A stretch of DNA of 64,000 nucleotides, taken from Flavobacterium commune. GTDB lineage: Bacteria; Bacteroidota; Bacteroidia; Flavobacteriales; Flavobacteriaceae. Shown in pieces: positions 54,428 through 63,494 of this stretch. The DNA lies in assembly GCF_001857965.1 (NCBI RefSeq), contig NZ_CP017774.1:3224001-3288000 (forward strand), read 5' to 3'. Each line of letters begins with the position of its first letter. Within the stretch, counting starts at the first letter, position 1. The position numbers and the translations under genes were made by a program. The notes beneath the pieces are model-generated. The model had not been told where the DNA came from. It saw nothing but the letters and a program-made list of their open reading frames with translations, and searched no databases.

Positions 54428-54601
54428 CATAAAATGCTTTTCATAAATCATCAAATTTTCCTGATTCTAATTAGCAATAATTTGACAATGAATTAATTTC
54501 TAATTGGAGCAATCGAAAATAATCTGGAATAAAGTGAATTTTAATTTTGGATTCCTACAAGGTAAATGTATTTTTGGAAAAACAAGATTACTGTAAAACA
54601 C

Positions 54602-56950
54602 ATGAGAATATCAAAATTAATTCTTGCCCTGCTAATTTTTATGAGTTTGGCAAATCATGCTCAAACTTCTGGAAAAGCTGGAACTTTTGAGGCTGGAGAA
54701 AAAGCATTTCTATTAAACGGAAAACCATTTTTAGTACGTGCTGGAGAAATCCACTTTCCGAGAATTCCCAGAGAATATTGGGAACAACGCATTCAAATGT
54801 GTAAAGCCATGGGGATGAATACCATTTGTATTTATCTTTTTTGGAATTTTCATGAGCAACAACCAGATCAATTTGATTTTACAGGACAAAAAGATGTAGC
54901 CGAATTTGTGCGACTTGTTCAAAAAAACGGAATGTATTGTGTAGTTCGTCCCGGACCTTACGTTTGTGCCGAATGGGATATGGGCGGTTTGCCTTGGTGG
55001 TTATTGAAAAAGAAAGATCTTCAGGTTCGAACGTCTAATGATTCGTATTTTATGGAACGTTCTTTAAAATATTTAAAAGAAGTAGGGAAACAATTGGCTC
55101 CGTACCAAATTCAAAATGGCGGAAATATTATCATGGTTCAGGTCGAAAATGAATATGGTGTTTTCGGGAATGATCTGGGTTATATGAACCAAATTCGTGA
55201 TGCTGTTCGTGCTTCAGAATTTGACAAGGTTCAATTGTTCCGTTGCGACTGGAGTTCGAATTTCTTTAAATATGATGTAGAAGGAGTTTACACGGCATTA
55301 AATTTTGGTGCTGGTTCAAATATTGATAAACAGTTTGAAAAGTATAAAGAAATTTATCCGAAAGCGCCGCTCATGTGCAGCGAATATTGGACGGGTTGGT
55401 TTGATTACTGGGGAAGAGCACATGAAACCCGATCAATTAGCAGTTTTATAGGTAGTTTAAAAGACATGTTGGATCGTAATATTTCATTTAGTTTGTATAT
55501 GGCGCATGGTGGAACTTCTTTTGGACAATGGGGTGGAGCCAATTCGCCTCCGTTTGGTGCGATGGTTTCTTCTTATGATTACAATGCTCCAATTAATGAA
55601 GCAGGAAAGCCTACAGACAAATTTTACGCAGTGCGTGATTTGATGAAAAATTATCTGAATCCTGGCGAAACTATTCCAGAACCGCCAGCCAATTATCCTG
55701 TAATTTCGATTCCTAAGATTACATTTAATGAATCAGCATCGCTTTTTGAAAATCTTCCAAAAGCTAATAAATCAGAATTAATCCAACCGATGGAAAATTT
55801 TGATCAGGGCTGGGGGCGCATTTTGTATCGTACCAAATTACCAGAAAGTGCCACTTCATTTGATATAAAAATTACGGATTTGCATGATTGGGCTGCTATT
55901 TATATCAATGGAAAATTGATTGGAAATTTAGATCGTCGAAAAGATCAGAATACAATAAAACTACCTGCAGCAAAAAAAGGTGATGTCCTTGATATTTTAG
56001 TTGATGCTTTGGGCAGAGTGAATTATGGAAAAACCATTATTGACCGTAAAGGAATTACGGAGAAAGTAGAAATGCTGGTGGGTTCAACTGCTACTAATCT
56101 GACCAATTGGGAAGTTTTTAATTTTCCGGTAGATTATGATTTTCAAAAGAAAATGAAATTCAAAAAAGCCAAAGCCAATGGTCCGGCTTGGTACAAAGCT
56201 ACTTTCGAATTGAATTCTGTAGGCGATACCTACATTGACATGAGTTCTTGGGGCAAAGGAATGGTTTGGGTAAACGGATATAATATTGGTCGTTATTGGA
56301 AAATTGGACCACAACAAACCTTGTTTATGCCTGGATGTTGGTTGAAAAAAGGCAAAAATAAGATTATCATTCTTGATTTAGAAAAGCCAAAACAAACTCA
56401 GGTTACAGGAGTAACGGTTCCTGTTTTAGACAAAATTGTAGTAGACGAATCGCTTTTGCACCGTAAAAAAGGAGAAATTTTGGATTTATCTGCTGAAACA
56501 CCTGCAAATCAGGGAGAGTTAAGCAGCGGTCAGGGTTGGAAAGAAGTCATTTTCGAAAAAGAATTCGAAGGTCAGTATTTTTGTTTTGAAGTTTTAAATT
56601 CTCAGAATCCTAAAGATACCAGCAGCAGTATTGCTGAAATTGAATTGATTGGTACTGATGGTTTGCCAGTCAATCGTTCTAAATGGAAGATTGTTTACGC
56701 TGATAGCGAAGAAGTTTCAGTAGGAAATTATTCGGCTGAAAAAATATTCGATCAACAGGAGTCTACTTTTTGGTCGACTGCCTGGACGGTTTCAAAAACG
56801 CCACATCCGCATCAGGTTGTTGTAAACATGGAAGAATCTGTTAAAATTAAAGGATTTAAATATTTGCCCCGTACGGATAAAAGTACCAATGGAAATGTAA
56901 AAAACTATCGTTTTTATATTAAACCAAGCTCATTTACAATTAAAAAATAA
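54602..56950 (+). CDS. GH35 beta-galactosidase with discoidin-like C terminus
   Basis: From ATG 54602 (782 residues) there is a signal peptide ending near NHAQ; an upstream in-frame ATG (54566) has no signal-like start. The GH35 barrel shows GEIHFPRIPREYWEQRI, LFWNFHEQQPDQFDFTG, RPGPYVCAEWDMGGLP, acid/base E184 (VQVENEYG) and nucleophile E261 (CSEYWTGWFDYWG). Jelly-roll domains follow (WKIGPQQTLFMPGCWLKKG) and a last discoidin-like domain (about 640-782: EIFDQ-like, seen as KIFDQQESTFWSTAW). It would release terminal beta-galactose. Close to the previous gene (174 bp). Confidence 0.88.
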   Translation: MRISKLILALLIFMSLANHAQTSGKAGTFEAGEKAFLLNGKPFLVRAGEIHFPRIPREYWEQRIQMCKAMGMNTICIYLFWNFHEQQPDQFDFTGQKDVAEFVRLVQKNGMYCVVRPGPYVCAEWDMGGLPWWLLKKKDLQVRTSNDSYFMERSLKYLKEVGKQLAPYQIQNGGNIIMVQVENEYGVFGNDLGYMNQIRDAVRASEFDKVQLFRCDWSSNFFKYDVEGVYTALNFGAGSNIDKQFEKYKEIYPKAPLMCSEYWTGWFDYWGRAHETRSISSFIGSLKDMLDRNISFSLYMAHGGTSFGQWGGANSPPFGAMVSSYDYNAPINEAGKPTDKFYAVRDLMKNYLNPGETIPEPPANYPVISIPKITFNESASLFENLPKANKSELIQPMENFDQGWGRILYRTKLPESATSFDIKITDLHDWAAIYINGKLIGNLDRRKDQNTIKLPAAKKGDVLDILVDALGRVNYGKTIIDRKGITEKVEMLVGSTATNLTNWEVFNFPVDYDFQKKMKFKKAKANGPAWYKATFELNSVGDTYIDMSSWGKGMVWVNGYNIGRYWKIGPQQTLFMPGCWLKKGKNKIIILDLEKPKQTQVTGVTVPVLDKIVVDESLLHRKKGEILDLSAETPANQGELSSGQGWKEVIFEKEFEGQYFCFEVLNSQNPKDTSSSIAEIELIGTDGLPVNRSKWKIVYADSEEVSVGNYSAEKIFDQQESTFWSTAWTVSKTPHPHQVVVNMEESVKIKGFKYLPRTDKSTNGNVKNYRFYIKPSSFTIKK

Positions 56951-56957
56951 TATGATT

Positions 56958-57083
56958 GTCCGCTAAGCGGACTAAAAATTCAATAATGGCACACGGATGA
57001 CACAGATTAGACAGATTTTCGCTGATTGTTATATAAAAATCTGTTTTTTTATCAGTTTAAATCCGTGTCATCCGTGTGCCATT
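56958..57083. repeat. large inverted repeat between glycosidase genes
   Basis: The left arm is AATGGCACACGGATGACAC (56985-57003) and the right arm GTGTCATCCGTGTGCCATT (57065-57083), a perfect 19-bp match that extends to 24 bp with one mismatch. A small palindrome GTCCGCT-A-AGCGGAC precedes it at 56958-56972. Such ATCCGTGTCATCCGTGTGCC sequences are familiar dispersed repeats of Flavobacteriia (recalled). It may act as a terminator/attenuator between the GH35 and GH2 genes. Confidence 0.7.
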
Positions 57084-57134
57084 TTAAAAATTGTTACTAG
57101 TAACGCATAGTCATAAAAAAATAAATACAATCTA

Positions 57135-60038
57135 ATGAAAAAACTCAATTACGTCTGTCTTCTTTTGGCAATTCTATTTTCTTTAAGCAGTTTTAAAGGA
57201 AAAGACGAAGTGATTAATCTGGATGGTAATTGGCATTTTGAAATTGATCGAAATGACGAAGGAATCACTGGAAAATGGTACAATAGAAATCTTTCGGATA
57301 ATATCAAGTTGCCGGGTTCGATGGCGGAATTCTTAAAAGGAGACGAAATTACCTTAAAAACAAAGTGGACAGGTTCTATTTATGATAGTTCCTTTTACTT
57401 TAGACCGAGTTTAAAAAAATACCGTCAACCGGGAAATATTCACATTCCTTTTTGGCTGACTCCGGCAAAACATTATGTTGGAGCTGCCTGGTACCAAAAA
57501 GAAGTGGACATTCCTGCTAAATGGAAAGGCAAACGCATTATTCTTCATTTAGAAAGAACGCATATTGAGACCAGAGTTTGGGTAAACGATAAAGAAGTAG
57601 GCTTGCAAAACTCCTTAGTGGCACCACATGTTTATGACTTAACGTCTTATTTGACGGAAGGAAAACAGCGTATTTCTATTCGAATAGACAACAGCATCAA
57701 AGAAATCAATGTTGGTCCTGATTCGCATAGTATTACTGATCATACACAAGGAAACTGGAATGGAATTATTGGTAAAATTGCATTAGAAGCTATTGCACCT
57801 GTTTATATAGATGATGTTCAAATTTATCCTGATTTAAAAAACCGAAAAGCGCGTGTGAAAATTACGATCAATAATACCACTCCAGCTATTTTTAGCGGAA
57901 GAATAGCTATTTCGGCAAAAAGTTTCAACAGCTCTAAGTCTGATAAAACTAAGGAAATAGAGAGCAAAATTGTCGTAGCTGCATCAGATACTAAAACTTT
58001 TGAACTGGATTTGCCTTTTGGAAAAGGAATGCTGACCTGGGACGAATTTGATCCTGCTTTGTATCATTTGGATGTAAATTTAGAAGCCAAAGGAATTAAA
58101 GCCAATAAAAAAGTTCAGTTTGGAATGCGTGAATTTAAAATTAACGGAAACCAATTTTTAATCAATGGCAATCCTGTTTTCCTGAGAGGAACGGTTCATA
58201 ATTGCGAATTTCCATTAACAGGTTATCCGGCAACAACTGTAGATGCCTGGGAGAAAATTTTCCAGAAAATCAAATCTTATGGTTTGAACCACGTTCGTTT
58301 TCATTCCTGGTGTCCGCCAGAAGCCGCTTTTATTGCAGCTGATAAAGTGGGACTTTATATGCAACCCGAAGGCCCGAGTTGGCCTAATCACGGTCCTAAA
58401 ATAGGATTGGGGCAGCCAGTGGATAAATATTTGTATGATGAAACCATAAGAATGGCTAAAGAATATGGCAATTATGCTTCTTTTACCATGTTGTCAGCAG
58501 GAAATGAACCTGCAGGAAATCAGGTAAAATATTTGAATGCCTTTGTTGATTTCTGGAAAGCCAAGGACAATCGAAGAGTATATACAGGAATGTCGGTAGG
58601 CGGAAGCTGGCCTGTAGTTCCTAATGCTGAATACCAATCCCGTGGTGGAGTAAGAGGTTTAGAATGGAAAAAAATGCCTGAAACCGAATCGGATTTTAGT
58701 GCTGGTATTGCACCGTTTAAAGTTCCTTTTGTGGCACACGAAATTGGTCAGTATTGTGTTTTTCCTAATTTCGAAGAAATTCAAAAATACAAAGGAGTTT
58801 ACAGAGCTAAAAACTTTGAAATGTTCCGTCAGGATTTAGCAGATCATAATATGGCCGATCAGTCTAAAGATTTCCTGAATGCTTCTGGAAAATTACAGGT
58901 TTTATGTTATAAAGGCGAAATTGAAAAAATGTTGAGAACCCCAGGTTATGCTGGTTTTCAGGCGCTGGGTTTACAGGATTTTCCAGGTCAGGGAACAGCT
59001 CTTGTAGGGGTGCTGGATGCCTTTTTTCAGGAAAAAGGATATGTTACAGCTAAAGAATATTCGAGATTTACAAATGCAACCGTTCCTTTGGCTAAGATTC
59101 CAAAATTTGTTTACAATAATGGTGAAACTTTTAAGGCTGAAATTGTTCTTTTTCACTCGGGAAAAACGCCATTGCAAAATGCAGTAATCAGTTGGACCAT
59201 TAAAAATGAAAAAGGAGCAACTGTTTCTTCTGGAAAATTCGATCCTAAAACATACGAAAACGGAAATGGTATCATCGTTGGAAATCTTAGTTTCGCATTA
59301 AATGATGTTAAGGTTGCCTCAAAATTAAATTTGGAAGTAAAAGTCAATAATACGGCTTTTGCCAACGATTGGAATTTTTGGGTATATCCAAATAGAAATC
59401 CTGAAATTTCCTCTTCTATTTATTACACCGCAGTCTTAGATGATAAGGCAAAAGAAGTGTTGAATAAGGGAGGAAAAGTATTCTTGAATGCTGCAGGAAA
59501 AGTGGTGAAAGGAAAAGAAGTAGAAATGCATTTTCTACCTGTTTTCTGGAATACATCCTGGTTTAAAATGCGTCCTCCTCATGTTACCGGAATGCTGATT
59601 CAGGATAAAAGTCCTGCTTTTGCAGACTTTCCAACTAGTTTCCACAGTGATTTACAATGGTGGGATATTCAAAACCGCGCCCAAGTTATGAATTTGGAAG
59701 ATTTCCCTGCTGATTTCCGTCCGTTGATTCAGCCTATTGATACCTGGTTTATGAATCGAAGACTGGCTTTAGTTTTTGAAGCACAAGTAGGAAAAGGAAA
59801 AATTATAGTAAGTAGTGCTAATTTAGGACCGGATGTTCAAGATAAACCCGCTTCGAGAGAATTGTTTTTCTCACTGCAAAACTATATGAATTCAGATCAA
59901 TTCAACCCTAAAAATCAATTGACTCTTGATGTGATACAGGATATTTTTGTCAGTCCATCCAAAGAACAATTTCAAACTTATACAAAAGATAGCCCTGATG
60001 AGTTGAAGCCCAATTCGAATCAGAATAAGGTGAAGTAA
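57135..60038 (+). CDS. GH2-family glycosidase
   Basis: The 967-residue protein has a signal peptide (LLAILFSLSSF), an N-terminal sugar-binding jelly-roll (LDGNWHFEIDRNDEGITGKWY, then AAWYQKEVDIPAKWKGKRIILHLERTH), an immunoglobulin-like domain and a TIM barrel from about 360. E458 in SAGNEPAGN is the acid/base candidate and E536 in VAHEIGQY the nucleophile candidate. C-terminal beta domains follow (about 650-967). It is probably a beta-galactosidase or related exo-enzyme acting in the periplasm; the exact substrate cannot be told. Confidence 0.85.
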   Translation: MKKLNYVCLLLAILFSLSSFKGKDEVINLDGNWHFEIDRNDEGITGKWYNRNLSDNIKLPGSMAEFLKGDEITLKTKWTGSIYDSSFYFRPSLKKYRQPGNIHIPFWLTPAKHYVGAAWYQKEVDIPAKWKGKRIILHLERTHIETRVWVNDKEVGLQNSLVAPHVYDLTSYLTEGKQRISIRIDNSIKEINVGPDSHSITDHTQGNWNGIIGKIALEAIAPVYIDDVQIYPDLKNRKARVKITINNTTPAIFSGRIAISAKSFNSSKSDKTKEIESKIVVAASDTKTFELDLPFGKGMLTWDEFDPALYHLDVNLEAKGIKANKKVQFGMREFKINGNQFLINGNPVFLRGTVHNCEFPLTGYPATTVDAWEKIFQKIKSYGLNHVRFHSWCPPEAAFIAADKVGLYMQPEGPSWPNHGPKIGLGQPVDKYLYDETIRMAKEYGNYASFTMLSAGNEPAGNQVKYLNAFVDFWKAKDNRRVYTGMSVGGSWPVVPNAEYQSRGGVRGLEWKKMPETESDFSAGIAPFKVPFVAHEIGQYCVFPNFEEIQKYKGVYRAKNFEMFRQDLADHNMADQSKDFLNASGKLQVLCYKGEIEKMLRTPGYAGFQALGLQDFPGQGTALVGVLDAFFQEKGYVTAKEYSRFTNATVPLAKIPKFVYNNGETFKAEIVLFHSGKTPLQNAVISWTIKNEKGATVSSGKFDPKTYENGNGIIVGNLSFALNDVKVASKLNLEVKVNNTAFANDWNFWVYPNRNPEISSSIYYTAVLDDKAKEVLNKGGKVFLNAAGKVVKGKEVEMHFLPVFWNTSWFKMRPPHVTGMLIQDKSPAFADFPTSFHSDLQWWDIQNRAQVMNLEDFPADFRPLIQPIDTWFMNRRLALVFEAQVGKGKIIVSSANLGPDVQDKPASRELFFSLQNYMNSDQFNPKNQLTLDVIQDIFVSPSKEQFQTYTKDSPDELKPNSNQNKVK

Positions 60039-60063
60039 AACAATAGCAATAGCAATATAAAGG

Positions 60064-60096
60064 ACTACGACTTTAACTTTAAGTCGTAGTTTTTTT
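60064..60096 (+). terminator. terminator after the GH2 gene
   Basis: ACTACGACTT (60064-60073) pairs with AAGTCGTAGT (60081-60090), 7-nt loop, then T-run. It ends the glycosidase operon. Confidence 0.8.
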
Positions 60097-60227
60097 ATGG
60101 AAAATTTTAAGGAAAGTCAGTCAAGTCAAAATTAGTAATACGTTAATTTGCTGTTATTTCAATTGGTTTAGGGGGAGTTTTCCGTGTATTTTCAATATTT
60201 TTGCAATACATTAGAGTGAAAGAGAAT

Positions 60228-61058
60228 ATGATAAAAGAAAATATAAAAGTAATCATTAGTGATTTAGACGGAACATTATTAAACAGTGACCACCGAATTT
60301 CAGATTACACCAAAGAGGTTTTTAGAGAATTATACAATCAGAATTATTTAATTATTGTTGCTACAGGTCGTCATCATTTAGACGCCATGCCTATAATTGA
60401 AACTTTAGGTTTCCCTATTTATTTAGTAACTTCTAACGGAGCCCGAATTCATGCACCAAATAAAGAATTGCTTTTTGCCACTAACATGGAAAGTGAGGCT
60501 GTGAAATCGGTTTTGGAAATGGATATTCCTGCCGAATTTACTACCGTTCTTTTTAAAGAAAATGTTTGGCAAACCAATAAACACAATGATAAATTATTAG
60601 AATTTCAAACAGAACTGAATTATGTTCCTGAATTGGTAAACTATAAAGAAGTAACCGATTTTGACGTAATTAAAATATTTTTTACTCACGAAAGTCATGG
60701 GAAATTAATTGAGTTAAGAGAAATGATTCTGGAGAAACATCCTGATATTTTTAGTCATGCTTTTAGTTTGCCGCATTGTTTGGAATTTATGGATAAATCA
60801 GTTGATAAAAGTGTGGCAATTGCCCGTATTTTAGAAATGGAAAACTATCAATTTCATCAGTCAGTTTCTTTTGGAGATGGTTATAATGACGAAAGAATGC
60901 TAACCTCTACAGCTAAAGGTTTATTGATGGGTAATGCTCCTGATAGTTTGAAAAATAAATTGTCTCACCTTGAAGTAATTTTAAAAAATCATGAAGATGG
61001 TGTTGCTAATTATTTGGCTGATAAAATTTTGAATAATGTGAGTTTGGAAGCTAAATAA
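60228..61058 (+). CDS. Cof-type HAD-IIB phosphatase
   Basis: Starting at ATG 60228 (276 residues; a preceding TTG frame start is not credible) the protein has HAD motif I SDLDGTLLNSDHR (D12, D14), motif II VATGRHH, and motif IV SFGDGYNDERML. A cap between (about 85-180) is of the Cof/YidA kind. It hydrolyses sugar phosphates or similar small substrates. A TAnnTTTG box (TATTTTTG, 60196-60203) is 24 nt upstream. It may be linked to the sugar cluster or a stand-alone gene. Confidence 0.88.
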   Translation: MIKENIKVIISDLDGTLLNSDHRISDYTKEVFRELYNQNYLIIVATGRHHLDAMPIIETLGFPIYLVTSNGARIHAPNKELLFATNMESEAVKSVLEMDIPAEFTTVLFKENVWQTNKHNDKLLEFQTELNYVPELVNYKEVTDFDVIKIFFTHESHGKLIELREMILEKHPDIFSHAFSLPHCLEFMDKSVDKSVAIARILEMENYQFHQSVSFGDGYNDERMLTSTAKGLLMGNAPDSLKNKLSHLEVILKNHEDGVANYLADKILNNVSLEAK

Positions 61059-61069
61059 GAAAAATTTAA

Positions 61070-61191
61070 CCACAGATTAGCACAGGTTTTTTCTTTGTTA
61101 ACTTAGTGAAACCTTGATGCTTTGCGGTTAAAAAATAATAAATACCGATTTTTATCATTTTTCAAATCTTTAAAATCCTTTTAATCTGTGG
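61070..61191. repeat. dispersed inverted repeat (CCACAGATTA type)
   Basis: CCACAGATTA (61070-61079) and TAATCTGTGG (61182-61191) bracket about 100 bp of AT-rich sequence. It is similar in style to the repeat at 56985-57083, a second member of the dispersed families. Confidence 0.5.
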
Positions 61192-61219
61192 CATTTTTTA
61201 AAGGAATAGGGGTGTTTCC

Positions 61220-61251
61220 TTGTTTTTCTGTCTAAAATAATCCTAAATTTG
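61220..61251 (+). promoter_or_regulatory. purC promoter
   Basis: TTG (61220-61222) and TAAATTTG (61244-61251) are separated by 21 nt, the Bacteroidota -33/-7 arrangement, 33 nt before the purC ATG at 61285. Confidence 0.55.
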
Positions 61252-61284
61252 CATTCTTATAAAATCAACGAAATACGTATCTAA

Positions 61285-62241
61285 ATGAGTAATACAATCA
61301 CTACTACTAATTTTAATTTTCCAGGGCAAAAATCAGTTTACAGAGGGAAAGTAAGAGAAGTTTATAATATTAATGACGAATTATTAGTAATGGTGGCAAC
61401 CGACAGGCTTTCGGCTTTTGATGTTGTTTTACCAAAAGGAATTCCGTATAAAGGACAAATCCTAAACCAAATTGCTACTAAATTCATGGAGTTGACTCAG
61501 GATATTGTTCCAAACTGGTTGATTGCTACTCCGGATCCAAGTGTTGCTGTAGGTCATTTATGTGAGCCTTTCAAGGTAGAAATGGTTATTAGAGGTTATT
61601 TATCAGGTCATGCTTCACGCGAATATGCTGCTGGAAAAAGGCAAATTTGTGGAGTAGCGATGGCCGAAGGTCTAAAAGAAAATGATAAATTTCCGGAGCC
61701 AATTATCACACCAACTACAAAAGCCGATAATGGAGAACACGATGCTGATATTTCCAGAGAAGACATTCTTTCTAAAGGAATCGTAAGTGAAGAAGATTAT
61801 TTGGTTTTAGAGAAATATACCAGAGCTTTGTTTCAAAGAGGAACTGAAATTGCTGCCAGCCGCGGATTGATTTTAGTGGATACCAAATATGAATTTGGAA
61901 AAACAAAAGACGGACAAATTGTGTTGATTGACGAAATCCATACTCCGGATTCTTCCCGTTATTTTTATGCCGAAGGTTATCAGGAAAGACAAGACAACGG
62001 ACAAGAGCAAAAACAATTATCGAAAGAATTTGTACGTCGTTGGTTAATTGAAAATGGTTTCCAAGGACAAGAAGGACAACAAATTCCTGAAATGACGGAT
62101 GCTTATATCGAAACGGTTTCGGACAGATATATTGAATTATATGAAAATATCATTGGAGAAAAATTTGTAAAAGCTGATATTTCGAACATCAATGAAAGAA
62201 TCGAAAAGAATGTTTTGGCTTATTTATCAGGCCAAAAATAA
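61285..62241 (+). CDS. purC: phosphoribosylaminoimidazole-succinocarboxamide synthase
   Basis: The 318-residue protein has SAICAR synthase motifs: [14 protein letters not shown] (about 15-28), [37 protein letters not shown], and [13 protein letters not shown]. The length is the roughly 300-320-residue Bacteroidota form. It joins CAIR with aspartate in purine synthesis, in the cytoplasm. It ends with a strong terminator shared with the converging peptidase gene. Confidence 0.96.
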   Translation: MSNTITTTNFNFPGQKSVYRGKVREVYNINDELLVMVATDRLSAFDVVLPKGIPYKGQILNQIATKFMELTQDIVPNWLIATPDPSVAVGHLCEPFKVEMVIRGYLSGHASREYAAGKRQICGVAMAEGLKENDKFPEPIITPTTKADNGEHDADISREDILSKGIVSEEDYLVLEKYTRALFQRGTEIAASRGLILVDTKYEFGKTKDGQIVLIDEIHTPDSSRYFYAEGYQERQDNGQEQKQLSKEFVRRWLIENGFQGQEGQQIPEMTDAYIETVSDRYIELYENIIGEKFVKADISNINERIEKNVLAYLSGQK

Positions 62242-62262
62242 TTTCGAAAAGAATTAAAAATC

Positions 62263-62303
62263 AAAAGTCGCAATTTCAAAAATAGAAAATTGCGACTTTT
62301 TTT
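62263..62303. terminator. bidirectional terminator between purC and the M42 peptidase gene
   Basis: AAAAGTCGCAATTT (62263-62276) pairs perfectly with AAATTGCGACTTTT (62287-62300), 10-nt loop, T-run after it on the plus strand and A-run before it on the minus side. Both converging genes end near it. Confidence 0.8.
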
Positions 62304-62323
62304 ATGAATTGTTAGAAACGGTA

Positions 62324-63412
62324 TTATTTAAAATAAGAGAAAGTTTCATTGTTCTCTATTTTAAGTATCGTTTCATAAATCAATTTGATTACGTTTTCAA
62401 CATCTTCTTTATGTACCATTTCGACTGTGGTGTGCATGTAACGCAACGGAAGAGAAATCAAAGCCGAAGCCACTCCGCCATTACTGTAGGCAAAAGCATC
62501 AGTATCGGTTCCTGTAACGCGTGAAGAAGCCAGACGTTGAAAAGGAATTTCTTTTTCTTCGGCAGTAGTAATAATTAAGTCTCTCAAATTGTTTTGTACA
62601 GCCGGAGCATAAGTAATAACCGGCCCTTTACCAATTTTTGTTTCGCCTTCGATTTTCTTATCAATCATTGGAGTAGTAGAATCGTGGCACACATCAGTAA
62701 TAATGGCAACATTTGGTTTTATGGTTTGTGTAATCATTTCGGCACCACGCAAACCTACTTCTTCCTGAACGGCATTGGTAATATACAATCCAAAAGGTAA
62801 TTTTACTTTGTTTTCATGCAAAAGTCGGGCAACTTCAGCAATCATAAAACCACCCATGCGATTATCGATAGCTCGACAAACTAATTTGTTTTCGTTTAAA
62901 ACTATAAATTCGTCGGGATAAGTAATCACACACCCCACATGAACACCTAGTTTTTCAACCTGTTCTTTAGTTTCGCAACCTAAATCAATAAAGATATTGC
63001 TGATTTTTGGGTTTTCTTCCTTGTCTCTGTTTCGGGTGTGTATAGCTGGCCAACCGAAAACACCTTTTACAATACCATTTTTAGTATGAATGTTTACACG
63101 TTTTGAAGGTGCAATTTGGTGATCAGAACCTCCGTTTCTAATTACGTATATCAAACCGTCTTCGGTAATATAATTTACATACCAGGAAATTTCATCGGCG
63201 TGACCTTCAATTACAACTTTAAAAGGAGCGTCCGGGTTGATGATTCCTACAGCTGTTCCGTAGGTGTCGGTCATAAAAGTATCAACATACGGCTTAAGAT
63301 ATTCCATCCATATCTTTTGTCCACTGCTTTCGTAACCTGTTGGCGAAGCATTATTAAGGTAGCTTTCTAAAAAAGCCATTGAATCATTGTTCAGTATTGA
63401 TTTTGTACTCAT
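62324..63412 (-). CDS. M42-family metallopeptidase (glutamyl aminopeptidase/endoglucanase type)
   Basis: The 362-residue enzyme keeps M42 co-catalytic metal residues: VIEGHADEISWYV (His/Asp), CRAIDNRMGG (bridging Asp), QEEVGLRGAE (catalytic Glu pair), ITDVCHDST (Asp) and MHTTVEMVHKED (His). It is a cytoplasmic tetrahedral aminopeptidase trimming peptides. It is divergent from the DUF4294 gene, a common pairing in Flavobacteria (recalled). Confidence 0.93.
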   Translation of the reverse strand: MSTKSILNNDSMAFLESYLNNASPTGYESSGQKIWMEYLKPYVDTFMTDTYGTAVGIINPDAPFKVVIEGHADEISWYVNYITEDGLIYVIRNGGSDHQIAPSKRVNIHTKNGIVKGVFGWPAIHTRNRDKEENPKISNIFIDLGCETKEQVEKLGVHVGCVITYPDEFIVLNENKLVCRAIDNRMGGFMIAEVARLLHENKVKLPFGLYITNAVQEEVGLRGAEMITQTIKPNVAIITDVCHDSTTPMIDKKIEGETKIGKGPVITYAPAVQNNLRDLIITTAEEKEIPFQRLASSRVTGTDTDAFAYSNGGVASALISLPLRYMHTTVEMVHKEDVENVIKLIYETILKIENNETFSYFK

Positions 63413-63435
63413 AAAAATATTTTTTCGCTAAAATA

Positions 63436-63443
63436 TAAATTTG
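63436..63443 (+). promoter_or_regulatory. -7 box for the DUF4294 gene
   Basis: TAAATTTG fits TAnnTTTG in the short divergent region, about 52 nt before the ATG at 63495; the -33 partner is weak. Confidence 0.4.
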
Positions 63444-63494
63444 CTATTACAGTTGCATAGATATTGTATAATTTTACATCAAAATATTGTCTTT

